NCBI RefSeq assembly: GCF_030413175.1
Contig: NZ_CP129212.1
Span: 3,844,001 to 3,908,000 of the forward strand
Reading direction: 5' to 3'
DNA length: 64,000 nucleotides
DNA from: Bradyrhizobium roseum
GTDB taxonomy: Bacteria > Pseudomonadota > Alphaproteobacteria > Rhizobiales > Xanthobacteraceae
Shown: piece after piece, positions 27,299 through 35,016 of the stretch
Layout: the number at the start of each line of letters is the position of its first letter
Position numbering within the stretch: the first letter of the stretch is position 1
Notes under the pieces: model-generated
Databases searched by the model: none
What the model was told of the DNA's origin: nothing
Seen by the model: the letters and a program-made list of their open reading frames with translations, nothing else
Translations under genes and position numbers: made by a program

Positions 27299-28471
27299 TC
27301 AGGCTGTCTTTTCGAACAGTTCCCGGCCGATCAGCATGCGGCGGATTTCACTGGTGCCGGCGCCGATTTCATAAAGCTTGGCGTCGCGCAGCAGCCGCCC
27401 GGTCGGATAGTCGTTGATGTAGCCGTTGCCGCCCAGCAGCTGGATGGCATCGAGCGCGCATTGGGTGGCTTTTTCCGCTGCGTAGAGAATCGCGCCGGCC
27501 GCGTCCTCGCGCGTGGTCTCGCCGCGGTCGCAGGCTTTTGCGACGGCATACACATAGGCGCGCGAGGCGTTCATCGTGGTGTACATGTCGGCGACCTTGC
27601 CCTGCACCAATTGAAAGGTGCCGATCGGCTGGCCGAACTGTTTTCGCTCGTGCACGTAAGGCAGCACCACGTCCATGCAGGCCTGCATGATGCCGATCGG
27701 GCCCGCCGCCAGCACCGCGCGCTCATAGTCGAGGCCGGACATTAGGACGTTGACGCCGCGGCCGACTTCGCTGAGCACGTTCTCCTCCGGCACCTCGCAA
27801 TCCTCGAACAGCAATTCGCAGGTGTCGGAGCCGCGCATGCCGAGCTTGTCGAGCTTTTGCGCCGTGGAAAACCCTTTCATGCCCTTTTCGATGATGAAGG
27901 CGGTCATGCCGCGCGGACCGGCGTTGAGGTCGGTCTTGGCGTAGACCACCAGCGTATCGGCGACCGGACCGTTGGTGATCCACATCTTGTTGCCGTTCAG
28001 CACGAAGCGATCGCCCTTCCTGTCGGCGCGGGTCTTCATCGACACCACGTCCGAACCTGCGCCGGGCTCTGACATCGCCAGCGCGCCGACATGTTCGCCC
28101 GAAATGAGCTTTGGCAGGTATTTGCGCTTCTGTGCTTCATTGCCGTTGCGTCGGATCTGGTTGACGCAGAGGTTGGAATGGGCGCCATAGGACAACCCGA
28201 CCGCGGCAGAAGCCCGCGACATCTCCTCCACTGCAATGCAGTGCTCGAGATAGCCGAGGCCCGTCCCGCCATACTCCTCCTCGACGGTGATGCCGTGCAG
28301 GCCGAGCGCGCCCATCTTGGGCCAGAGGTCGCGCGGGAATTGATTGCTGCGGTCGATTTCGGCGGCGCGCGGCGCGATCTCGTTCTGCGAAAACGAATGC
28401 ACCGTCTCGCGAATCGCATCCGCGGTCTCGCCGAGATCGAAGTTGAGCAGCAGCGCCCTGTTCGCAGCCAT
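27299..28471 (-). CDS. liuA: Isovaleryl-CoA dehydrogenase
   Basis: 390-residue acyl-CoA dehydrogenase. FAD and substrate motifs are [14 protein letters not shown] and the C-terminal [19 protein letters not shown] with [16 protein letters not shown]. The Glu in L-D-Y-E-R-A-V-L-A occupies the position of the catalytic base that marks isovaleryl-CoA dehydrogenases, instead of the C-terminal position of most relatives. It oxidises isovaleryl-CoA to 3-methylcrotonyl-CoA and feeds electrons to ETF. It is the first gene of the operon, divergent from a TetR regulator. Confidence 0.95.
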   Translation of the reverse strand: MAANRALLLNFDLGETADAIRETVHSFSQNEIAPRAAEIDRSNQFPRDLWPKMGALGLHGITVEEEYGGTGLGYLEHCIAVEEMSRASAAVGLSYGAHSNLCVNQIRRNGNEAQKRKYLPKLISGEHVGALAMSEPGAGSDVVSMKTRADRKGDRFVLNGNKMWITNGPVADTLVVYAKTDLNAGPRGMTAFIIEKGMKGFSTAQKLDKLGMRGSDTCELLFEDCEVPEENVLSEVGRGVNVLMSGLDYERAVLAAGPIGIMQACMDVVLPYVHERKQFGQPIGTFQLVQGKVADMYTTMNASRAYVYAVAKACDRGETTREDAAGAILYAAEKATQCALDAIQLLGGNGYINDYPTGRLLRDAKLYEIGAGTSEIRRMLIGRELFEKTA

Positions 28472-28497
28472 CGTTCCCCCGCCATCGCACTTGAATT

Positions 28498-28513
28498 AAA
28501 CGATCATACGTTT
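28498..28513. promoter_or_regulatory. Candidate TetR operator between liuA and the regulator
   Basis: AAACG-ATCATA-CGTTT, five-base arms around a six-base spacer, inside an A/T-rich patch of the divergent region, 27 bases upstream of the liuA start. Position and symmetry fit the binding site of the divergent TetR regulator. Weak on sequence alone. Confidence 0.45.
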
Positions 28514-28645
28514 TTTTAACTCAGCCGCAAGTGGAACCTGAGATGGCACAAATGATCGCTCCATGAGATTGAAATACCTGTGCTTTCGTGCCAGGATTAT
28601 ACAATCGACCGCTCGTTTCTACGAGGGTCATACCTCAGAGGCTTC

Positions 28646-29314
28646 ATGGCGCGAACGATCGGCTCACACGGCCCGAAGACGATGGAGTCGATCCGCAAAG
28701 CCGGACTGCGCCTGATCTTCGAACACGGCTACGCCGCCATGAGCCTGCGCCAGCTCGCCGCCGAGGTCGGGATCCAGTCGGGCTCGCTCTACAACCACAT
28801 CTCGACCAAGCAGGAATTGCTGTTCGAGCTTATCCGCGATCACATCAACGAACTGTTACGCCAGCTCGATCGCGCGCTGCAGGGCAAACAGCGGCCGGTC
28901 GACAGACTGCGCGCCTTCACCGCGTTCCATGTCACCTACCACATGACCCGCAAGCGCGAGGTCTTCATCGCCAATTCCGAGCTGCGCAGCCTCGAGCCGA
29001 GGAACTACGAAGCCATCGTCGCCCTGCGCGGCGCCTATGAGCGGCGGCTTGCGGAAATCCTCAGTGAGGGCGTTGCGGAAGGTGAGTTCGAAGTCGTCGA
29101 CATCCAGGTCGCGACATTCGCTATCCTGGCGCTGTTGACCGGACTCACCGCCTGGTACCGGCCCGGCGGGCGGCTGACCAAGGAAGCCATCGTCGCCGCC
29201 CACGAAAAGCTGGTGCTGTCGAGCGTCGCGCCAACCGCAACACCCAGGCGGGCTCAAGCCGGGCGCGCCCCTGCCCCGAGGGCGCCCACGCGCGGCAGGC
29301 TGGCGCGCCGATGA
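28646..29314 (+). CDS. TetR-family regulator, probably of the liu operon
   Basis: 222 residues. An N-terminal helix-turn-helix (MSLRQLAAEVGIQSGSLYNHISTKQELLFELI) is followed by an all-helical ligand domain of TetR type. The last 30 residues are a Pro/Ala/Arg-rich tail, possibly disordered. It is transcribed away from liuA, the arrangement of the LiuQ-type regulators that respond to branched-chain acyl-CoA intermediates. AGAGG lies 5 bases before the ATG at 28646; the frame is open from 28580 without such a signal. Its stop overlaps the start of the Lrp gene (ATGA). Confidence 0.88.
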   Translation: MARTIGSHGPKTMESIRKAGLRLIFEHGYAAMSLRQLAAEVGIQSGSLYNHISTKQELLFELIRDHINELLRQLDRALQGKQRPVDRLRAFTAFHVTYHMTRKREVFIANSELRSLEPRNYEAIVALRGAYERRLAEILSEGVAEGEFEVVDIQVATFAILALLTGLTAWYRPGGRLTKEAIVAAHEKLVLSSVAPTATPRRAQAGRAPAPRAPTRGRLARR

Positions 29315-29793
29315 CGGAACGCCCGCCCCTCGACGACATCGACCTCAAAATCCTGTCCGAGCTGCAGCGGGATGGCCGCATCCGCAACAATGAGCTCGCG
29401 GAGCGGGTCGGCCTGTCGGAGCCGCCCTGCCGGCGGCGGGTGCGCGCTTTACGCGAACGCGGCTATGTCAGCGCCATCAGGGCGACCCTCGACGAAACCC
29501 GCCTCGGCTACGAGGTGATTTCCTTTGTCCTGATTCAGTTGCAGAGCCAGGCCCAGGCCCCGCTGCAGGCGTTCGAGAAATCCATCGCCACCGTGCCGCT
29601 GGTGCTGCAGAGCTGGCGCATTTCGGGCGATGCCGACTATCTGCTCAAATGCGTCGCGCGAAACGTCGAGGGCATGCACCAGCAGCTTCTGCAGTTTTCC
29701 GCGATGCCCGAAGTGCGCAACATCAGGACGTTTCCGGTGCTCGGCGTCGCCAAGGACGCGCCGCTGCCGATCCCGCCCGCCCCGGCACAATAA
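29311..29793 (+). CDS. Lrp/AsnC-family transcriptional regulator
   Basis: 160 residues. The N-terminal helix-turn-helix is at residues 8-55 (LDDIDLKILSELQRDGRIRNN, then LAERVGLSEPPCRRRVRALR), and the C-terminal RAM/AsnC ligand domain includes ISGDADYLLKC near residue 105. Such regulators sense amino acids. Overlap of 4 bases with the TetR gene makes a two-regulator unit next to the leucine-catabolism operon, and leucine or a related amino acid is a reasonable ligand guess. A long palindromic repeat follows 8 bases after the stop. Confidence 0.9.
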   Translation: MTERPPLDDIDLKILSELQRDGRIRNNELAERVGLSEPPCRRRVRALRERGYVSAIRATLDETRLGYEVISFVLIQLQSQAQAPLQAFEKSIATVPLVLQSWRISGDADYLLKCVARNVEGMHQQLLQFSAMPEVRNIRTFPVLGVAKDAPLPIPPAPAQ

Positions 29794-29801
29794 TCGCGGA
29801 T

Positions 29802-29892
29802 CCGTCATGCCCGGCCTTGTGCCGGACATCCGCGTCTTCGGTGCGGCAACCAGGCAAGACGTGGATGGCCGGGACAAGCCCGGCCATGACGG
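29802..29892. repeat. Bradyrhizobium-type intergenic palindromic element
   Basis: The element runs from CCGTCATGCCCGGCC to GGCCATGACGG, with inverted arms rich in GGCCGGG and a GACGTGGATGGCC segment. This is the layout of the highly repeated intergenic palindrome seen in Bradyrhizobium and Rhodopseudomonas genomes. The hairpin may also end the Lrp transcript. Confidence 0.75.
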
Positions 29893-29917
29893 CAGGCATA
29901 TCCCTCCGCTCAGAGGC

Positions 29918-30223
29918 TCAATGCGTCCAAGGTTCGGCCCGCTTGAAGGCAAAATTGTCGGCGTAGGCGACCTGCCGCTGCACCGAATCCTTGGGCTCGA
30001 TCACCTGGTAGGCAATGCCCTTGCGCTCGCAATAGGCAACCGCGTCTTCCCTGGTGTCGAAATGCAGGGTGAGCTGCTGCTTCATGTCGCCGGACGAGGT
30101 CCAGCCCATCAGCGGCTCGACCGCCCGTGGCTGCTCGGGTTCATAGTCGAGCTGCCATTCCCGGGTCTTCGCCCGGCCGGATTGCATCGCGTTCTTGGCG
30201 GGCTTGAAAATGCGAGCGGTCAT
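29918..30223 (-). CDS. NDUFS4-like respiratory complex I accessory subunit
   Basis: 101 residues of the ETC complex I conserved-region family (bacterial homologue of NDUFS4, the 18-kDa subunit). The family pattern is clear: A-R-I-F-K-P-A-K-N-A-M-Q-S-G, W-x-L-D-Y-E-P, then LMGWTSSGDMKQQLTLHF and AYCERKGI. In alphaproteobacteria it stabilises NADH:ubiquinone oxidoreductase and is usually encoded away from the nuo operon, as here. It diverges from the OpgC gene across a region with small inverted repeats. Confidence 0.92.
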   Translation of the reverse strand: MTARIFKPAKNAMQSGRAKTREWQLDYEPEQPRAVEPLMGWTSSGDMKQQLTLHFDTREDAVAYCERKGIAYQVIEPKDSVQRQVAYADNFAFKRAEPWTH

Positions 30224-30301
30224 GGATGGTTAGGTCCTCGAGCGAATGCGACATGGTAGCCGTTGGTGGAAACCGCCGGGATAGTATAGATACACCTTTC
30301 A

Positions 30302-30318
30302 GGAATCGTGGTGATTCC
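30302..30318. promoter_or_regulatory. Inverted repeat in the divergent nduFS4-opgC region
   Basis: GGAATC-GTGGT-GATTCC, six-base arms with a five-base spacer, centred between the two divergent genes. It could be an operator. No known binding protein is implied by the sequence. Confidence 0.3.
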
Positions 30319-30449
30319 AGAAACTCGGATGTACCATTTCCGTATTGGTATAGTCATTATGCCGTACTGTGACAATCTTGAGCCAGCCAGTGGCGGGCCA
30401 GGAATCGGCGGCGCCATTCTCCCCAAACCATCACCCCGACACGGCAGCC

Positions 30450-31610
30450 ATGAAAATCAACGCCACCCTGCCCGACAAAGGACGCGACCTCCGGCTGGAC
30501 CTGTTTCGCGGGGTCGCCAACTGGGCGATCTACCTGGACCACATCCCCGACAACGTCGTGAACTGGATCACCACCCGTAACTACGGGTTTTCCGACGCCG
30601 CCGACCTTTTCGTCTTCATTTCCGGCTACACCGCTTCCTTTGTCTATGCCCGGATGATGCTGGAGCGCGGCTTCATCGTCGGCGCCACGCGGCTGACCAA
30701 GCGGGTCTGGCAGCTCTATGTCGCCCACATCATCCTGTTCGTGATCTACATCGCCTCGATCAGCTATCTCGCATTGCGTTTTGGCGACTCCCAACTGGTC
30801 AACGACTTCAACGTGGCCGGCCTCGTCGACAACGCAACGGAAACGCTGCGGCAGGGCCTGTTCCTGAAGTTCAAGCCGGTCAATCTCGACGTGCTGCCGC
30901 TCTATATCGTGCTGATGGGACTGTTCCCGCCGGTGCTGTGGATCATGCTGCGCCAGCCCAACTGGACCATGATCGCCGCCATCGTGCTGTGGCTGGTGTC
31001 GCGGCAGACCGGCTGGAACCTGCCCGCCTACCCGCAGGGGACGTGGTACTTCAACCCGTTCGCCTGGCAGGTGCTGTTCGTCTTCGGCGCCTGGTGCGCG
31101 CTCGGCGGCGCCCGTAAGAACCTCCACATCATCAACGCGCCCGCCACGATCTATCTGTGCGTCGCCTATCTGGTCTTCTCGCTGATCATGACCATGGCCG
31201 GCAAATTCACGGCCTTCGGCGACCTGTTCCCGCAGTGGCTGTATGCGACGTTCAACCCGAACGACAAGACCAACCTGGCGCCCTACCGCTTCCTGCACTT
31301 CGTCGCGATCGTGATCCTGGTCATCCGCTTCGTGCCGAAGGAATGGCCGGGCCTGGAGTGGAAGATTTTTGATCCGCTGGTGGTCTGTGGCCAGCAGTCG
31401 CTCGCTGTGTTCTGCGTCGGCGTGTTTCTGTCGTTCGTCGGGCACTTCCAACTATCGATGAGCTCGGGCTCGCTGCTCGCGCAGATCTTCGTCAGCGTGA
31501 CCGGCATCGCGATCATGACCGTCGTGGCCTACTACATCTCCTGGTCGAAGCGGCAGGACAAGCCGCTCAAACCGACGCCGCCGAAAGCCACGCCGGCGAC
31601 GCCGGGCTGA
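30450..31610 (+). CDS. opgC: OpgC-family membrane protein
   Basis: 386 residues, about ten transmembrane helices, OpgC family: R-D-L-R-L-D-L-F-R-G near residue 15, then LDHIPDNVVNWITTRNYGFSD and ADLFVFISGY, the family's N-terminal signature. OpgC proteins transfer succinyl groups to osmoregulated periplasmic glucans at the cytoplasmic membrane. Glucan synthesis genes are not in view. The start at 30450 begins at the conserved segment. GTG at 30369 is possible but adds a Pro/His-rich leader, and neither has a strong Shine-Dalgarno sequence. It converges with the carbamoyltransferase gene (15 bases apart). Confidence 0.85.
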   Translation: MKINATLPDKGRDLRLDLFRGVANWAIYLDHIPDNVVNWITTRNYGFSDAADLFVFISGYTASFVYARMMLERGFIVGATRLTKRVWQLYVAHIILFVIYIASISYLALRFGDSQLVNDFNVAGLVDNATETLRQGLFLKFKPVNLDVLPLYIVLMGLFPPVLWIMLRQPNWTMIAAIVLWLVSRQTGWNLPAYPQGTWYFNPFAWQVLFVFGAWCALGGARKNLHIINAPATIYLCVAYLVFSLIMTMAGKFTAFGDLFPQWLYATFNPNDKTNLAPYRFLHFVAIVILVIRFVPKEWPGLEWKIFDPLVVCGQQSLAVFCVGVFLSFVGHFQLSMSSGSLLAQIFVSVTGIAIMTVVAYYISWSKRQDKPLKPTPPKATPATPG

Positions 31611-31625
31611 TGCGCACAGCCGGTG

Positions 31626-33437
31626 TCAAGCCGGCTGCGCGGTCGATGCCACCAGCGTCCGCACGTCGGCCGCGATGTTGACCAGCGGCGCGACCACCTT
31701 GTGCATCGCGGTCTTCGACACGATCGTATCGTGAATCACCAGATGATCGACGCCCGTGGTCAGGAAGCAGTTCACGGCATCCTGCGGCGTTTCCACGATC
31801 GGCTCGCCCTTGATGTTGAACGAGGTGTTGATCAGCACGGGAACGCCGGTCAGCGCCTCGAACTCCTTCAGGAGGCGATAGAGCATCGGATTGGTCGCCT
31901 CGCGCACGGTCTGTACCCGCGCGGTGCCGTCGACATGCACGATCGCCGGAATTTTTTCGCGCCATTCGGGGCGAACCGGCTTCGCGATCAGCATGAACGG
32001 TGAATCCTCGTCACCCTCGAAGATTTCCTTCATCCGCTCGGCCAGTACGATGGGCGCGAACGGGCGGAACGCCTGCCGGTGCTTGACGCGGCTGTTGAGG
32101 ATGTCCTTCATTTCAGGCTTGCGCGGGTCCGCGATCAGGCTGCGATTGCCGAGCGCGCGCGGCCCGAATTCGGAGCGGTCCTGAAACCACCCGATTACCT
32201 TTTGATCGGCGAGCAGCTTTGCGGTGTCGCGGCAGACATTGTCGCTCTTGACGGCATCGACCTGGATGCGCACCAGGAATTTCTGCAGTTCCGCGGCGGC
32301 TTCCTGATCGCTGTACCGCCTGCCGACATAGGAATGATCCATCACGAAGTCGCGGCGCTGCTTCAGGATCTCGAGCCAGCCGTAATAGGCGCAGCCGATC
32401 GCAATACCGTCGTCGCCGGCCGCGGGCTGGATCCAGACGTTTTCAAAACCGGCCTCGCGGGCCACCCGCCCGTTCGCGACGCAGTTCAGCGCCACGCCGC
32501 CGGCCATGCAGAGGTTTTTTGCGCCGGTCGTCTCGCGCAGCCAGCGGGCGCGCGCCAGCAGCACGTTTTCGGTATCATCCTGCGTGCGCCAGGCGAAATC
32601 CTCCCAGTGCCGCATCGCCGGGCTCTTCTCCCAATCTTTGCCCGGCTCGAACACATAGGGCTGCTTGAAATCGGCGGTCCAGTGCGGCACGCGCAACTCG
32701 CCGTCTTTCATTTCGAGCAGAGGCTTGACCTGGTCGCGCCGGCCGTAAGGCGCCAGCCCCATCAGTTCGCCGCACTTGTTCCAGTCGCCGAAGATGTAGG
32801 TCGAGGCGCGGCTGTAGAGCGCGCCGAGGCCTGGCATGTTGTAGAATTCGTCGCTGAGGAACCCGCGATCCGGCTCCATCCAGACCTTCTTCAGGCATTC
32901 CAGATTTGTGCCGCTGAACTTGTAGTAGCTCTCCGACTCGCGCGCGAGCGGCGTTGCAGTATCGCTGGCGGGAAACGCTTCCATCACATCGGAGCGATAG
33001 CTGCCGACGCCGTCGACGATCATCACGACGCCATCCTCGAACGGCGAAACCGCGAAAGCGCTGTAGGCGTGCGCGAGGTGATGCGAGATCGTGATCACCT
33101 TGTCATTGTGCGACAGATACAGCGGATGCTGGGCCGCGTCGCCGCGTTCGAATTCGGGAAGAAAGCCCGGCGCGTCGAAATAGACCAGCCGCTCTTCCAT
33201 CTCCTGAACCGGCAGGATGTAGCAATTGCGCACGACCAGATCGACGTCGTCGAGCGTGATGCCCTCGGCGTCGAGGCAGTAGTCGATCACTTCCTTGTAG
33301 AAGCCCGACGCATGCTTGGCCCGCGTGATCCGTTCCTTGGCGATCGCAAACGCGATGGCGCCGTCGCGCAGCAGGCAAGCGCTGACATCGTGGTCATAGG
33401 TATTCAGGCCGAGGACGTAGGTGTGTTTCTTGGGCAT
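31626..33437 (-). CDS. NodU/CmcH-type carbamoyltransferase
   Basis: 603 residues. The N-terminal ASKHA/Kae1-like domain opens with Y-V-L-G-L-N-T-Y-D-H-D-V-S-A and carries ISHHLAHAYSAFAVSPF with metal-binding His residues. The C-terminal domain has GVALNCVANGRV, then GPRALGNRSLIADPR, KHRQAFRPFAP and TSFNIKGEPIV. Family members use carbamoyl phosphate to carbamoylate Nod factors, antibiotics or other sugars. No nod genes are present here, so the acceptor may be a surface or periplasmic glycan. The ATG at 33437 starts directly before the domain; an upstream TTG extension to 33497 looks spurious. Confidence 0.9.
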   Translation of the reverse strand: MPKKHTYVLGLNTYDHDVSACLLRDGAIAFAIAKERITRAKHASGFYKEVIDYCLDAEGITLDDVDLVVRNCYILPVQEMEERLVYFDAPGFLPEFERGDAAQHPLYLSHNDKVITISHHLAHAYSAFAVSPFEDGVVMIVDGVGSYRSDVMEAFPASDTATPLARESESYYKFSGTNLECLKKVWMEPDRGFLSDEFYNMPGLGALYSRASTYIFGDWNKCGELMGLAPYGRRDQVKPLLEMKDGELRVPHWTADFKQPYVFEPGKDWEKSPAMRHWEDFAWRTQDDTENVLLARARWLRETTGAKNLCMAGGVALNCVANGRVAREAGFENVWIQPAAGDDGIAIGCAYYGWLEILKQRRDFVMDHSYVGRRYSDQEAAAELQKFLVRIQVDAVKSDNVCRDTAKLLADQKVIGWFQDRSEFGPRALGNRSLIADPRKPEMKDILNSRVKHRQAFRPFAPIVLAERMKEIFEGDEDSPFMLIAKPVRPEWREKIPAIVHVDGTARVQTVREATNPMLYRLLKEFEALTGVPVLINTSFNIKGEPIVETPQDAVNCFLTTGVDHLVIHDTIVSKTAMHKVVAPLVNIAADVRTLVASTAQPA

Positions 33438-33776
33438 GGGTTCTCGTTGAGGCGAGGTGATCGTACGCTGGAAAAATGGAAATCGTGTCGAGATCAAGTT
33501 GATGGCGTGGCGTTGCCGTAGCCACTTTCAGAATTCTGCAGCGCACCATCACAGTGTTCATCATGCATTCAGAAACATGAACGGTGCAACGCGCGAAAAC
33601 CCCTTGTAGAATGGCTCGAACTTGACCTTACCTGCCCTTCTCAATAAAGTCCCGGCAGCTCGAAAGAACCTTAGTAAAAATATCGTCTTAGCCATCTGAA
33701 CCGAATGCCGTCTCGCGCGTCTAAGTGAGATAGTCCCGAAGTGCAGATGCCTCTCGAAGTGACCCGGAGATTCCGA
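33438..33776. other. Gene-free interval
   Basis: About 340 bases between the divergent carbamoyltransferase and the Gly-rich exported protein gene, A/T-richer than its surroundings. Promoters for both are expected. A ten-base palindrome CAGAATTCTG lies near 33530. Nothing else supported. Confidence 0.4.
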
Positions 33777-34055
33777 ATGGCAAAACGCTACAATATCCTG
33801 ACCCGCGGCCTGGCAGCGCTGGCTTTGTTGTTCGTCTACGTGGCCAGCACCTCTGCCATTCTGGTCGGCGGAACGACCACGTCGGCGCAGGCGCGTGGCG
33901 GACGCGGTTACCGCGGCGGTCGTGGCTTCTATCGCGGCGGTGGTCGTGGTTTCTATCGTGGCCGTGGATATGGATACTACGGCGGCCCGGTCTATGTGCG
34001 CCCTGGTCCGCGCTGCTGGTGGAACCCCTACGGCGTTCGCGTCTGCAGGTGGTGA
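33777..34055 (+). CDS. Exported Gly/Arg/Tyr-rich small protein
   Basis: 92 residues. A long N-terminal signal (MAKRYNILTRGLAALALLFV through AQA) is followed by Gly-Arg-Tyr repeats (RGGRGYRGGRGFYRGGGRG) and a C-terminal C-W-W-N-P-Y-G-V-R-V-C-R-W with a likely disulfide. Proteins of this kind are common in Bradyrhizobium and are presumed cell-surface or periplasmic. GGAGA lies 6 bases before the ATG at 33777, excluding the earlier Met at 33741. A perfect palindrome and a strong terminator follow. Confidence 0.8.
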   Translation: MAKRYNILTRGLAALALLFVYVASTSAILVGGTTTSAQARGGRGYRGGRGFYRGGGRGFYRGRGYGYYGGPVYVRPGPRCWWNPYGVRVCRW

Positions 34056-34061
34056 CATAGC

Positions 34062-34083
34062 TTCGATCGACGCGTCGATCGAA
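34062..34083. repeat. 22-bp perfect palindrome
   Basis: A palindrome without spacer, running from TTCGATCG to CGATCGAA around ACGCGT, located 6 bases after the stop of the Gly-rich protein gene and just upstream of its terminator. Repeated CGATCG makes it a restriction-like or protein-binding symmetric site. Confidence 0.8.
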
Positions 34084-34093
34084 ACCGAAGTTC

Positions 34094-34123
34094 AAGCGCA
34101 CCGGGCAACCGGTGCGCTTTTTC
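34094..34123 (+). terminator. Strong rho-independent terminator
   Basis: Stem GCGCACCGG/CCGGTGCGC (34096-34104 and 34109-34117) with a four-base loop, extended by AA/TT, followed by a T run. It terminates the Gly-rich protein transcript. Confidence 0.9.
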
Positions 34124-34192
34124 TTTGGCCGCAGCAAATGAACGGCGCGTTCGCCGCTGGCTTGCCAGCCGCGGAGTCAGCTTCCAAAACCT

Positions 34193-34969
34193 TCACCCGT
34201 CGAGTATCGCCACCGCCCGCGTCCAGCCGGCCGAGGCGCGCTCGATCTTCACCGGGAAGCACGACACCATGAATCCGGTCGACGGCAACTGCTCGAGGTT
34301 GTGAAGCTTCTCGATGTGGCAATAGCCGATGTGGCGGCCGGCCTTGTGGCCCTCCCAGATCAGGCTGGCGTCCTTGGTCTCGGCATATTTCTTGGCGGTG
34401 TAGACGAACGGCGCGTCCCAGCTCCAGCCGTCGATGCCGGTCAGCCGCACGCCGCGCTCCAGCAGATACATCGTCGCCTCGTAGCCCATGCCGCAGCCGG
34501 AGGTAACGTAATCCTGTCGGCCGTATTTGATGCCGGCGGCCGTGTTGACCACGACGATCTCCAGCGGCGACAGCGTGTGGCCGATCCGCTTGAGTTCGTC
34601 CTCGACATCCTTGGCGGTCGCGACATAGCCGTCGGCAAAATGCCGGAAGTCGAGTTTGACGCCCGGCTGAAAACACCATTCCAGCGGCACCTCGTCGATG
34701 GTCCATGAGCGCTCGCCGCGGTTCATGGTGGGATGAAAGTGCCAGGGTGCGTCGAGATGCGTGCCGTTATGGGTGGAGAGCTGCACCTGCTCCACCGCCC
34801 AGCCCTGCCCGTCCGGCAAATCCTCGGCCTTCAGCCCGTCGAAGAACTGCAGCATCCGCGGCAGGCCCTGCTGGTGATCGATGTACTGAATCGTCGGATG
34901 CCCGCCGGGCGGATCGGCCGGCACGTCGTTTTGCAGGGGAACGGAAATATCGATCAGTTTGCGCGCCAT
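34193..34969 (-). CDS. Cyclase-family (kynurenine formamidase-like) metal hydrolase
   Basis: 258 residues with the cyclase-family signature H-N-G-T-H-L-D-A-P-W-H-F near residue 67, which binds the catalytic metal (H-x-G-T-H-x-D-x-P-x-H). A conserved GIDGWSWDAPF occurs further on. Relatives hydrolyse N-formylkynurenine, isatin or other cyclic or formylated amides. It is the second gene of a leftward pair after an FAH-family gene, whose stop lies 47 bases upstream of its start; the pair diverges from an ABC importer and its GntR regulator. The substrate is unknown, but a small aromatic or heterocyclic compound is likely. Confidence 0.85.
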   Translation of the reverse strand: MARKLIDISVPLQNDVPADPPGGHPTIQYIDHQQGLPRMLQFFDGLKAEDLPDGQGWAVEQVQLSTHNGTHLDAPWHFHPTMNRGERSWTIDEVPLEWCFQPGVKLDFRHFADGYVATAKDVEDELKRIGHTLSPLEIVVVNTAAGIKYGRQDYVTSGCGMGYEATMYLLERGVRLTGIDGWSWDAPFVYTAKKYAETKDASLIWEGHKAGRHIGYCHIEKLHNLEQLPSTGFMVSCFPVKIERASAGWTRAVAILDG

Positions 34970-35016
34970 GGCGTTTCCTCGCTGGATGTTCTTGTTTGAT
35001 AGCGTCGCGGAAGCGG

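Noticed and set aside
31626..33437. Nodulation locus based on the NodU-like gene
   Set aside because: No nodABC or nod-box sequences nearby; NodU-type carbamoyltransferases occur outside nodulation clusters.
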